Source: Mesotoga sp. BH458_6_3_2_1
GTDB lineage: Bacteria; Thermotogota; Thermotogae; Petrotogales; Kosmotogaceae
Direction: 5' to 3'
Length of the DNA stretch: 64,000 nucleotides
Assembly (NCBI RefSeq): GCF_003664995.1
Contig: NZ_JFHL01000014.1
Location: forward strand, 17,890-81,889
Shown: in pieces, positions 1 to 8,775 of the stretch
Position numbering within the stretch: the first letter of the stretch is position 1
How the letters are laid out: the number at the start of each line of letters is the position of its first letter
Translations under genes and position numbers: made by a program
The notes under the pieces: model-generated
Seen by the model: only the letters and a program-made list of their open reading frames with translations
The model's database searches: none
Told to the model about the DNA's origin: nothing

Positions 1-770
1 ACGTTTAGAATAGATTGGCCTGTTCGCAATTGAACGATATATTCACTACTTCACATTATTAAGCTGTGATCCATATGTATGCTCCTACCAGAGACCAAGA
101 ACTAACATCGAGCAATCACTCACATCGGACTATTTCAGAGCATCAACTTTTCTCGCATACAAAGACCAACACCCTCCGCCACTACGTGGCCCTCCTCCCT
201 CAAGGGAGGACTTAAGATCAGGATCATCAAGAGCCAAACACAGCATTCGCACGAGGACCAACATATTAATGGAATTTTGCTCCCTGACTCATGGGTAATG
301 ATGAGCTCTTGAGGGAAATTATAGAGCTCTTCAAGGCTTTTCAATATCGCGGAACCTTACCTACCCTCTATACTTTTCCCTTCTCTCTACTCTCTGAATA
401 ATGGTTCGACCAAGAACGGTTATTCTGAAAACGCCCAATTCCGTCATTCCGACAAAGCTCCTGGTCGGAATCCCGATGCTATTGCTTCACGGCTCTCCTC
501 GACGAACGGAGAACCTCTCAACGGTCAACCAGTTTCTCTTGCTCTTGCTAACCTCCAACCCCCGACCTCCGACCCCGGCCTTTATTGCAACTCACAACTT
601 GGAACTTGCAACTGTTCTTTTCGGCGAACGGAGAACCTCTCAACGGTCAACCAGTTTCTCTTGCTCTTTCCAACCCCCAACCTTGGCTCCCAAAAAAACC
701 GGGTCCTTTTCAGTGAAATTAACCGGAAACCTAGAAAGGATGAGAGATGTGAAGATGATTTGCTATAAAT
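1..770. repeat. Intergenic mosaic of dispersed hairpin repeats
   Basis: No convincing gene is seen here. From about 401 the DNA is a patchwork of short inverted repeats that recur elsewhere in the window. The segment around 435-490 (ATTCCGAC, a 10-nt loop, GTCGGAAT) is nearly identical to 4675-4735 and partly to 2560-2600. The phrase with GGCGAACGGAGAACC recurs at 620-640 and near 4795. Short open frames across it have no domain-like content. Confidence 0.5.
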
Positions 771-799
771 ATACTTTATAGTATAATACTGTAAAGTAT
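771..799. promoter_or_regulatory. Palindrome overlapping a -10-like box upstream of the ATPase gene
   Basis: A 29-bp near-perfect palindrome (arms ATACTTTA / TAAAGTAT with AGTAT / ATACT inside) sits just before the ATPase gene. It contains TATAAT at 782-787. A dimeric regulator binding here would cover the -10 region. The gene may autoregulate, but no regulator is recognisable next to it. Confidence 0.4.
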
Positions 800-817
800 A
801 ATAAGTAGGTGATTATT

Positions 818-2185
818 GTGTTTGTTGGCAGAAAGAGGGAATTAGCCTATCTCGAGGAGAGACTTGAAAGGGGAAAACCGGAACTGCTTATTCTATACGG
901 TAGAAGGAGAGTTGGAAAGACAGAACTCACAAAGGAATTCTTGAGGAAGAAGCGGGGGATCTATTACCTGGCAGAGAAACTGCCTGAGAATCTTCAACTG
1001 AAGAAGCTCTCCGAGAGGGTCATTGAATTCTTCGACGAAAACATAATAACCGAATTCTCCAACTGGGAGATGCTGTTCAAGTACCTTGCCTCCAAGCACG
1101 ATCGATACGTATTCGTGATAGATGAATTTCCTTACCTTATAGAAAGAGAACCGGGCATTATTTCGTCTTTTCAAAAAGGCTGGGACGAATACTTGTCAGA
1201 CTCGAATGTCTTTCTCATTCTCACGGGTTCGAGCGTCTCCGTAATGGAGAACAGTGTCTTGAGCTACAAGAGCCCTCTATACGGCAGGCGAACTGGACAG
1301 CTTCTTCTAAACCAGTTTCCCTTCAATGAAATCGGCGAGTTCTTCGAGAAGAAATACGAATTTGACGATTTACTCAAGATATGGGGCACTCTTGGTGGAG
1401 TACCGTTCTATCTTGAGCAGTTTGACAGCGATCTTGACTACTACGGAAATGTCATGGAGAAGATATACAACCAGAACGAGGTGTTGTTTGCCGAAGCCGA
1501 GTTTCTTCTGAATGAGGAGCTCAGAGAACCGAGAAACTACTTCGCCATTTTGAGGGCAATCTCGCTTGGAAAGAGAAAACTGGGCGAGATAATAAACGAA
1601 ACTGGTATCGACAAAAGTAGCATCATGAAATATATCTCCATTCTCAATCTTCTTGGCATAGTGGAGAAAGAAGTACCAGTGGGTGAAGATCCGCTTAAGA
1701 GCAAGAAGGGACTATACAGAATAGCAGACAACTTCTTCAGATTCTACTTCCGTTATGTTTTCTATTACAAAGATCTAATACTCACCGATCAGAGGGAAAG
1801 ACTGTTGAGCATCCTGAAGGATACCGAAAACCAGTTCTTCTCGCTCACATATGAGGATTTCGCGCGCAGTGCCGTCATGTGGATTAGCGAATCGAATTAC
1901 TTCGAAATCGGTCGCTGGTGGGATAGAAACACTGGGATCGATCTGGTGGGCATGAACAGAGAAGAGAAACGAATATTATTGGGAGAAGTCAAGTGGAGTG
2001 AAAGGCCCGTCGGCACTGATATTCTTGCAGCATTGCGTGAAAGGGGAAATCTGCCGCGATGGGATGAATTCAAAGAGAAGGAGTACGCTATTTTCAGCAG
2101 ATCTGGCTTCACCAAAGCTCTAGTTGACGAGGCTAAGTCCGATCGATCTCTAATGCTTTTTCACGGGGACAAGAGAGTAGTCTAA
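818..2185 (+). CDS. AAA ATPase with C-terminal nuclease-like domain (archaeal ATPase/DUF234 type)
   Basis: About 456 residues. The N-terminal P-loop ATPase has Walker A GRRRVGKTEL near residue 28 and Walker B VFVIDEF near residue 102. A winged-helix-like middle follows. The C-terminus (GIDLVGMN...ILLGEVKW) has the spacing of a PD-(D/E)xK nuclease fold and matches the DUF234 tail of this family. The GTG at 818 is preferred over GTG 809: AGGTGA lies six bases upstream and family members begin M-F-V-G-R. Function is unproven; these ATPases are common in Thermotogota and archaea as accessory or mobile-DNA-linked genes. It stands alone, with a palindrome over its probable promoter. Confidence 0.8.
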   Translation: MFVGRKRELAYLEERLERGKPELLILYGRRRVGKTELTKEFLRKKRGIYYLAEKLPENLQLKKLSERVIEFFDENIITEFSNWEMLFKYLASKHDRYVFVIDEFPYLIEREPGIISSFQKGWDEYLSDSNVFLILTGSSVSVMENSVLSYKSPLYGRRTGQLLLNQFPFNEIGEFFEKKYEFDDLLKIWGTLGGVPFYLEQFDSDLDYYGNVMEKIYNQNEVLFAEAEFLLNEELREPRNYFAILRAISLGKRKLGEIINETGIDKSSIMKYISILNLLGIVEKEVPVGEDPLKSKKGLYRIADNFFRFYFRYVFYYKDLILTDQRERLLSILKDTENQFFSLTYEDFARSAVMWISESNYFEIGRWWDRNTGIDLVGMNREEKRILLGEVKWSERPVGTDILAALRERGNLPRWDEFKEKEYAIFSRSGFTKALVDEAKSDRSLMLFHGDKRVV

Positions 2186-2765
2186 AGATCCTGTGATAAG
2201 CACACCACTTTCCGAAAAATCTGTCAGTAAGAAACCTTTTCGAGAGTTTACCAGTCTTCTGATGAGAGGAATAGAAATCGAGAAGGCAGTAACCTTCGGT
2301 GTCGAGTCCGGACTTTGTCGGAAAGCGAAAATGGGAACTGACGAGTTCAATTAGACCCGCTGGTCGCTTTGAAGAGCCGCCCTTTCGGAAAAACAGTTCA
2401 TCGTTCCGACGCTGCGCGTCCAAGTTCTTAGTTCTTTGTCTGAGATTTCGTCATGCTGAACTTGTTTCAGCATCTCTATCCTAAGAACCGGTGTACGCTG
2501 TAGAGATCAGCTGCAAGTTGCTTGTTCCAAGTTGTAAGCTGAAGTCCAAAGGAATCTCGATGCTATTGCTTCATGGCTCTCCTCGGCGAACGGTGGTCTG
2601 TTGACGGCTGACCTGTTCCTTTGATCATTCCTACCTCCTACCCCGAACCACGTCCGTAATTTTGCATCTTGGAACTCGCAACAGGTCCTTTGGTCTTTCC
2701 TACCACCGACCCGCTACCCCCGACCCCGGTTCAACATTCCATAGCCAGGCTCAATCTCTGACTCC
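2186..2765. repeat. Intergenic mosaic of hairpin repeats
   Basis: No gene is seen. The stretch holds short stem-loops, for example ATGCTGAA-CTTG-TTTCAGCAT near 2452-2475. The phrase GTTCCGACGCTGCGCGTCC (2402-2421) recurs at about 4592-4611. Phrases such as GATGCTATTGCTTCA (from about 2560) also occur near 470 and 4720. It looks like accumulated non-coding repeats between convergent genes. Confidence 0.5.
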
Positions 2766-4181
2766 TCAAGGTTTGCCGACATTATCAACAGTTTCAGATT
2801 TCCTCACTGGAACCAGACAAGAAAGAGAATCCAGCACTTCCCGTGAAGGAAGATATAATCTCATGGTGAGTGAGAAGATTCCATCTGGTGCGGGTAGCCA
2901 ATTAGATTCCTTGTCAACGCCAGGTGATTCATGCTGAATATAGATAACAAGCGAACCGTCCTCTTCATATTTAATATCAGTACGATCGCCTATCGAATAG
3001 CGATTTATCTCATTGGCAACCAGGAACTGATCTTCGCCGTACATCGTGATTGACCAGAATCCCTTTGGTTCAACCGCCGGAACCTCATCACTATTGAAAG
3101 AGAGAACGTAATTGAATCTCGATCCATCAAAAGCATTCCCGTCTGCATCTACTAGACCGTTTGGGCAATATGCTTCTTCAAGGCTGTTCCCGTACAAGCT
3201 GCGATAAGCAGCCACAGCCCGCAGTTCGTACTCTCCCTGCATTTCTTCTCGATTCCCGAAGACACTCAGATTCCAGCCATTTTTCGAGATTCCCACCATT
3301 TCTCCCGGGCTCTCAATTATCTCCAGAGCTTCCTTGATTCCTTCCTCCACCGCCTCTCTTATGCCGGATGGCATTGCATTGACGCCGAACGGGAAGTTCG
3401 GACCGATGCCTATCCTGCCGAATTGTTCTATCAGCTCCTTCTCGCTCGGATGTACTTCGAGCTGGCCCAGAAGAAAATTGAAATACGAGATAAACTCCGC
3501 GGACTCGGCTTTTGTCTTGTCATAGGTCGGGAAGATAGTGGGATCTGCGGGCGGCGGAGCCTCTTCTCCAAGATATGAACTGAGGGACTGAATCTCATGC
3601 TCATCCTGTATTGCTAGAACCTTCTCAAGATCGCCTTCGACTTCCATGTCAACCGCAATCCGAACTAGGCACAGGACAAAATTACCTTCGCTGCGAAAGA
3701 CATCATCTACTCCGGCAGGCATGCTGCCCTGCCAGAAAGGGCCGGAAATCACAAAGGTTCGCGCGCCAGTTCCGGTGGTCCTTGTGCCAACATAAGCAAA
3801 GTTGTGTGTGTACATGTCGATCATCTCGAAGGAGTAATAGCGGTCCTCTACTGCCGGTACACTCACCACTACAGGCTCCGATCTCAGGTCAAGCCAGAGC
3901 CTAGAATAGATGCTGTCGTTATTTGGCCGGACAACTTCTCTGTAATCAGGACCCCGAAGGCTCCTTTTGTGATAGAACATGCTGAATAGCCCGGGATCGA
4001 CCGCCTGGATTATCATGGTCTTGAAATCCTCCAACATCGGATAAGCAAAGATGTAAGCTTGCTTAGCGATTTCTTTTGCTTCATCGAAATTGGTTGTCAG
4101 TTCCGTTGCGTTTGCAATTGGAGAAGAAAACAGGAAGAGACAGAGAATGGCAAGCGTGATCAGATTCTTGCATTGTAGCAC
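2766..4181 (-). CDS. Secreted DUF1254/DUF1214 domain protein
   Basis: About 471 residues with an N-terminal signal peptide (hydrophobic stretch ITLAILCLFLFSSPIANA). A DUF1254-like first half (AKQAYIFAYPML near the start, PNNDSIYSRLWLDLRSEPVV) is followed by a DUF1214-like C-terminal half (FWSITMYGEDQFLV). Members are exported proteins of unknown biochemical role, often annotated only by these domains. GTG at 4181 is chosen over GTG 4190: AAGGGGGTG then sits six bases upstream, whereas it would abut the earlier codon. It is monocistronic, convergent with the ATPase gene, and flanked by repeat mosaics on both sides. Confidence 0.8.
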   Translation of the reverse strand: MLQCKNLITLAILCLFLFSSPIANATELTTNFDEAKEIAKQAYIFAYPMLEDFKTMIIQAVDPGLFSMFYHKRSLRGPDYREVVRPNNDSIYSRLWLDLRSEPVVVSVPAVEDRYYSFEMIDMYTHNFAYVGTRTTGTGARTFVISGPFWQGSMPAGVDDVFRSEGNFVLCLVRIAVDMEVEGDLEKVLAIQDEHEIQSLSSYLGEEAPPPADPTIFPTYDKTKAESAEFISYFNFLLGQLEVHPSEKELIEQFGRIGIGPNFPFGVNAMPSGIREAVEEGIKEALEIIESPGEMVGISKNGWNLSVFGNREEMQGEYELRAVAAYRSLYGNSLEEAYCPNGLVDADGNAFDGSRFNYVLSFNSDEVPAVEPKGFWSITMYGEDQFLVANEINRYSIGDRTDIKYEEDGSLVIYIQHESPGVDKESNWLPAPDGIFSLTMRLYLPSREVLDSLSCLVPVRKSETVDNVGKP

Positions 4182-4190
4182 TTTTTGCAC

Positions 4191-4938
4191 CCCCTTGTGC
4201 GCTCCAATTATTATACAAAAGGGCTTTGGCAGAAGAGAAAAGGCGAGGCTTTAGGTTTGAAGGCACACGGCCGATTATACTGTGGAACAGTTAAGAATCC
4301 AAGGGAAAAAGCAGACTCTTGACAGAAGAACTCTCGTCGGGAAGGTGGTTACTCCCCAGTATGCTTCTGGTCTCGAATTCTATCTCGACCAGAAGGCAAA
4401 AAATAGAGCCGTCACCAGTCATCCCATAGAGCCTGCCCCAAAATGGTCCTGTTTGGGGGACCTGCACGGGATCTCTCATTAGAAACCGCTCTACGCTTAA
4501 AACCAAGGACCCGCTGAGCGCTGGGAAGTGCCGTCCTTGGTCCTTCGTCCCAAACCATGAATCCGTCCTTCGGGAAGACTGGTTCTTCGTTCCGACGCTG
4601 CGCGTCCAGGTTGTTCGTTCTTGGAAAAGATTCCGGATCAAGTTCGGGATGACAGCGTATGGTTACTCCGAAAACGCCCAATTCCGTCATTCCGACAAAG
4701 CTCCTGGTCGGAATCCTGATGCTATTGCTTTATGACTTCAACGGTCCTCGTTTCTTACAACTCACATCTTGGAACTTGCAACTGTTCTTTTCGGCGAACG
4801 GAGAACCGGTTTGTTTGATCTTCCGAGACCCGAGACCCGTTTCGTTGGACTTTTCTACTCACAACTCACACTGGAACTTGCAACTGATCTTGGCGCACTC
4901 CAACCACCGACCCGCTATCCCCACAACCCCGTTTGAGA
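4191..4938. repeat. Intergenic repeat mosaic
   Basis: No gene is seen. It contains the hairpin ATTCCGAC...GTCGGAAT near 4690-4715 and the GACGCTGCGCGTCC phrase shared with 2402-2421. It also carries phrases with GGAACTTGCAACTG that recur near 600 and in later intergenic regions. It abuts the first CRISPR repeat at 4939. Confidence 0.5.
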
Positions 4939-5225
4939 GTCTCAATTCCTCATAGGTACTCTTAGAACAAGCTTTTCTCTGAATCTAGATGTCGCCGAGG
5001 TGTTGTTTCAATTCCTCATAGGTAGTCTGAAAGCGCACCGCCCTCGGGGGCTTTCTTGTGATGCTAATTCGTTTCAGTTCCTTATAGGTAACCTGGAAGC
5101 GGTGCCAAAGCTTATAAGAGCATTGAGTCTGTTGTTTCAATTCCTCATAGGTAGCCTTGATGCTTTGTAGAAGTATATCATATATGTATCATTGTGTTCA
5201 AATGCCTCATAGATAGGCGTATAGC
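4939..5225 (-). CRISPR. Short decayed CRISPR array, repeat family A (5 repeats)
   Basis: Five 30-nt repeats start at 4939, 5005, 5071, 5134 and about 5194. The core on the plus strand is GTTTCAATTCCTCATAGGTA. Repeats 1, 3 and 5 carry several substitutions. Spacers are 30-36 nt. The reverse complement ends ATTGAAAC, a canonical crRNA 5' handle, so crRNA sense is the minus strand. No leader is recognisable: the right flank runs straight into a truncated istB. It is probably an inactive remnant. Confidence 0.8.
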
Positions 5226-5801
5226 GGAGGTTTTTGCATTAGTTCTATATAGAATACTTAAAATGGCCTCTTCTTTTCAAATTGATCCATCAGTTTCTGA
5301 TTTAACTCAAATGGAATTCCGTGATCTTCTTCAACCGGCTTTCGTATTCGAGAAGAAGAATTCGAATCTGTATGGAAATGCTGGTAATGGAAAGACTCAC
5401 CTTGCTCAGGCAATCGGTTTAGAAGCGTGCAAACAGGACAAGGTGGTTCGTTTCTTCAGAACGGCTGCGCTGGTAAATCGCCTTTCTGAAGCACAGAAGA
5501 AGTCAGAACTAAACGCCTTCATGAAAACTCTAATGAAGGCCGATCTGATTATCTGTGATGAGTGGGGCTATGTGCCTCTTGATCGTGATGGATCGAAGTT
5601 GTTGTTTCAAGTTATCTCAGAATGCTATGAACAAAGGAGCGTGATAATCACAACGAATCTTGAGTTCAGCAAATGGGTCCATATCTTCTACGATGAACAG
5701 ATGACTTCGGCAATGATTGACCTTCTTGTTCACCACAGTCACTGTTTTTGTTCAAAGGCCAAAGCTTTAGAATCAGGAATTGGCTAATGAAAACTCCTTA
5801 A
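5226..5801 (+). pseudogene. istB: IS21-family IstB ATPase remnant (5'-truncated and frameshifted)
   Basis: The readable frame contains the IstB AAA core: LYGNAGNGKTHLAQAIG, VRFFRTAALVNRL, LIICDEWGYVPLDRDG, SVIITTNLEFSKW. The usual N-terminal ~70 residues are absent, because the homology starts directly after the degenerate CRISPR repeat near 5225. Near 5740-5750 the frame breaks. The expected IstB C-terminus (FKGQSFRIRNW) is read in a different frame up to a stop at 5801, while the original frame ends at 5787. No IstA is present. The element is dead; what remains marks transposition next to the CRISPR arrays. Confidence 0.8.
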
Positions 5802-6079
5802 CACAATTTCCTGGTGGAAAGTTGTTTGCAATTCTTGCAAAAACAGGAAATTCACTCTTGCAAATAACATTCTTTGATTGCTTATCTGGAAGAAATAGCA
5901 GAATGGAGCATCCTAACATTAAGGGTAAGCGATTGATTATGGGTTCTGGATTTTGTTTGGCCAAATAATGTACTGCTTACTTTCCAAAAAACAGTTGTTT
6001 GGGATTCCTAGAAAAACCAAAAATTCGCTCATGAAAAAGACTGCGGATTTTCCTTCTTGAGCTGTATTGAATTGATTGG
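5802..6079. repeat. Putative IS21 right-end repeats
   Basis: Two imperfect direct repeats of about 50 bp, at 5820-5869 and 5993-6042, both begin AGTTGTTTG and contain GAAAAAC/CAAAAAC then AATTC. Internally repeated terminal sequences are typical of IS21 ends, where they act as transposase-binding sites. Assignment to the istB remnant is by position. No gene is present. Confidence 0.45.
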
Positions 6080-6240
6080 ATTTAGATACCTTTAAGGATA
6101 TATGGGGACGCTAAAAGCCAGCCCCTCTTGTCGTGCATTTTTACAATTTAGATACCTTCAAGGATATATGGGGACCGGCACTCGACCTTCGCACTCATAA
6201 CCGGGCTCATATTTAGATACCTTCAAGGATATATGGGGAC
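6080..6240 (-). CRISPR. CRISPR repeats of family B (3 repeats), left part of a hybrid array
   Basis: Three 30-nt repeats at 6080, 6146 and 6211 begin ATTTAGATACCTT and end AAGGATATATGGGGAC. Spacers are 36 and 35 nt. A 36-nt spacer (6241-6276) then leads, in register, to a repeat of a different family at 6277. The reverse-complement end (ATCTAAAT) is not the canonical GAAAC handle, so these may be processed poorly or by a different Cas6. Confidence 0.85.
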
Positions 6241-6276
6241 CGCATATCGAACACCAAACAGCACGAGTCCAAGGCG

Positions 6277-6979
6277 GTTTCCATACCACTATGGTTCTCA
6301 CGCAACAATATGATTTTAGTATTTAATAAGAAAGCGTATAGGCTGTTTCCATACCACTATGGTTCTTACGCAACCCTATTGATACCCTATCAATACCGTA
6401 TCCATACCCTACGTTTCCATACCACTATGGTTCTTACGCAACTCCTGACATGGCGGGACACCGATCTGCCAGAGGAAGGTTTCCATACCACTATGGTTCT
6501 TACGCAACCAAGGTAAAGGACAGAGAATTCGTGCTGCGTGGTATAAGTTTCCATACCACTATGGTTCTTACGCAACCTATAACTCATATTTTCCTTGTAC
6601 CAGAACCCCCAGAATGTTTCCATACCACTATGGTTCTTACGCAACAAGTAGTGCGGTATGGCTTTCTATTTATAATCAAATATGTTTCCATACCACTATG
6701 GTTCTTACGCAACAAGTCAAATGGGGAATTGCTGAGGATTGTCCCAATTTGTTTCCATACCACTATGGTTCTTACGCAACGTATGTGTTGGAGGTAGAAC
6801 AATGATTTTTCTCAAGTTTCCATACCACTATGGTTCTTACGCAACGTGGCTGGTTCTAACGATACTGCTAGCTTCGTGTATAGTTTCCATACCACTATGG
6901 TTCTTACGCAACATGAGAATGAGAAATTATCTGCGGGTGATCTCTTCGGGTTTCCATACCACTATGGTTCTTACGCAAC
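6277..6979 (-). CRISPR. CRISPR array C1 (11 repeats, family C)
   Basis: Eleven 30-nt repeats at 6277, 6345, 6413, 6479, 6547, 6616, 6684, 6751, 6816, 6883 and 6950. The plus strand begins GTTTCCATACCACTATGG and usually ends TTCTTACGCAAC; the first has TTCTCACGCAAC. Spacers are 35-39 nt. The stem CCATA/TATGG is internal. The minus strand ends ATGGAAAC, the usual type I-B/III handle. Transcription therefore runs right to left from the leader at 6980. The left end continues into family B repeats without a break in periodicity. Confidence 0.97.
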
Positions 6980-7490
6980 CGCTTTTATTACAAAGATATT
7001 ATACAGGTTTTGGGGAGGCAGAATCAACCAAATGGAAAGATCTCGTAAGCAACATCGAGTTTGCATTTCAGCGATTCGCCTAGATTTGATTATGATGGAC
7101 TCAGTGCTAAGTGGAGAGAGAAGGCGTCGGTATCTTCTAAGGAAGACCGATCGCAGAAAATACCGGCGAGACACTCTCTAGCAGAAGCTTACAGAAGAAA
7201 ACTGCTCTCGATTTCGCTTTTAAACAAATGACCTATCCTCAGTCGGATTTGTGTAAACTGTGCAATAATAATTCTAAATAAGTTTAAAAGTGTTATTAGC
7301 AAAGGAGTTCAGGAGAAGATGGTACACGATCGATCCGACAAGGATCGGTAACGGAATTATTAACTCGTAAAAAGCTTTATGGAAGGACAACTCAGTGCGA
7401 TCAATAAAATAGGATAACTTTACTCCGCAATATGAACTTCAACAGAATCGACTTTATGTAATGCGATCCGACAATAAGGATAACGTACAA
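6980..7490 (-). promoter_or_regulatory. CRISPR leader 1 (for array C1) with promoter
   Basis: This sequence abuts the last repeat of C1 and is clearly homologous over roughly 500 bp to the sequence abutting array C2 (34200-34710). Reading on the minus strand, both copies keep TTGATT (here 7022-7027), an 18-bp gap and TATAAT (6998-7003), ending about 18 nt before the first repeat. That is a housekeeping-type promoter firing into the array. Conservation falls off with distance from the repeats. No ORF is shared convincingly between the two copies. Confidence 0.85.
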
Positions 7491-7644
7491 CAACTTAAAA
7501 AGCTCTTCAAGAGTTTTTTTGAAAGAAATCTGCTAATATCAAGTCAAGTGTGTGAAATGGGGTATTTTAAATGATAATATTGCGAAGATATGAACCAAGA
7601 TCGAGAAGGTGACTGCCACTGAATAGCAGATCTTCAATACCCTC

Positions 7645-7686
7645 AAAAGCAAAAAGGCACACCGGCTTTGTTGCCCAAGGTGTGCC
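7645..7686 (-). terminator. Intrinsic terminator after the CARF-RelE gene
   Basis: On the minus strand GGCACACC, a 15-nt loop and GGTGTGCC form an 8-bp stem followed by TTTTTGCTTTT. It lies about 40 bp beyond the stop of the CARF-RelE gene and probably ends the recQ/CARF transcription unit. Confidence 0.8.
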
Positions 7687-7725
7687 CAGAAAAAGTCTTC
7701 AAGGAAAAGCCAATGTACGAATTGT

Positions 7726-8775
7726 TCAGATACTTATTCTTGTTTTTGTGTAGTTTAAACCTGCTTCGTGTTGCTCTGTTCTGATGTACCTTTCGTATTC
7801 GTCATGATTTCTAAGTATCGTGGCTATTTTGAAGGGCTCTTCCCCGTGTCTTATATAGAATACTCTCACACCCTTTGCCGGAAACTTGTAGCACTGGGCA
7901 TCACCAACATACTCATGAAGCTGATGCTCTGCTTCTGCCTCGCCCCTAAGCATTTTTCTGATGTAGTCCATGTAGATCGGGTCTCTGTCGATGATCTTCT
8001 GTGCGGAGTCACTGAAGTATATTTCAGGGTTCGAAACAGTGTACCTCCCCCAGAGAATTTTCCCGAAGTTCGAGAGATAGACGAGCCCGTCTTCTTCAAG
8101 AAGTATTTGCGGGACTATTTTGGTGAAAAGCTCATATCCAAATCCCTTTATTGCTTCCTCGGCAGGAACGCAATCGTTATCAGCTCTTTCGAAGAAGGCA
8201 GAATGCTCCTCGATTATTGCAAAGTCGAAGTTTATCGGGAATGGAGGAAGCTCCAGCAAGTGAGGTGAATTCTCGTAAAGGTAGATCACCCGTGAATCGA
8301 AAACTGCCGCAACGATCGTGGTGTACGGAATCAGTGATCTGTATCCTGAGGTGGCATTGAAGTAGTTGTCGTATGACCATTGTTCGCCGTTATCAAATAG
8401 GCCAATAATTTGATCTACGTAATCTGCGATCCCCTTTTTAAAGGCCGTACTCGAATCGTCGGTCAAACCTTCGACAACTCTTGTGACGACGTTGATTCCC
8501 CCGGATCTGTATAACTCTGTGAGAGCTTCCATACATGCTTTAGATACATCAGTATTGGTAGCTATGAAGATTAGCAAATCGTCTTTGCTTACACCGAAGG
8601 TTTCGAGCCCGTTGATTTCTGGAGAAATCTTCTTAAGCTCGTCCTCGCTCATCTTTCTGAGATAGCTTACGATTGCTGAACTGCTGAGTTCACTGTCTGG
8701 GGAAGCATACATTTTCTTAAGGTTGAACCATATCGTTCCACCGACGTTTGTTATTACTCTTCTTTGTCTGCCCAT
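7726..8775 (-). CDS. CARF-domain effector with RelE-like C-terminus (Cami1-like)
   Basis: 349 residues. The N-terminal CARF domain starts with ITNVGGT-like and ATNTDVSK-like strands and carries the ligand-binding signature NATSGYRSLIPYTT near residues 140-155. A short winged-helix-like linker follows (VYLSNFGKILWGRY). The last ~80 residues (YKFPAKGVRVFYIR...FKIATILRNHDEYERYI) have the basic, strand-rich look of a RelE/YoeB mRNA interferase. CARF proteins sense cyclic oligoadenylate made by Cas10. Known CARF-RelE proteins (Cami1) cut mRNA at the ribosome once activated. The RelE assignment is moderate confidence. ATG 8775 has GGAGAG upstream. The gene overlaps the CARF-HD-CARF gene by 22 nt, so the two are co-translated. 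Confidence 0.75.
   Translation of the reverse strand: MGRQRRVITNVGGTIWFNLKKMYASPDSELSSSAIVSYLRKMSEDELKKISPEINGLETFGVSKDDLLIFIATNTDVSKACMEALTELYRSGGINVVTRVVEGLTDDSSTAFKKGIADYVDQIIGLFDNGEQWSYDNYFNATSGYRSLIPYTTIVAAVFDSRVIYLYENSPHLLELPPFPINFDFAIIEEHSAFFERADNDCVPAEEAIKGFGYELFTKIVPQILLEEDGLVYLSNFGKILWGRYTVSNPEIYFSDSAQKIIDRDPIYMDYIRKMLRGEAEAEHQLHEYVGDAQCYKFPAKGVRVFYIRHGEEPFKIATILRNHDEYERYIRTEQHEAGLNYTKTRISI

Noticed and set aside
401..781. 126-codon frame in the left intergenic region
   Set aside because: It consists of dispersed hairpin repeats that recur elsewhere in other frames.
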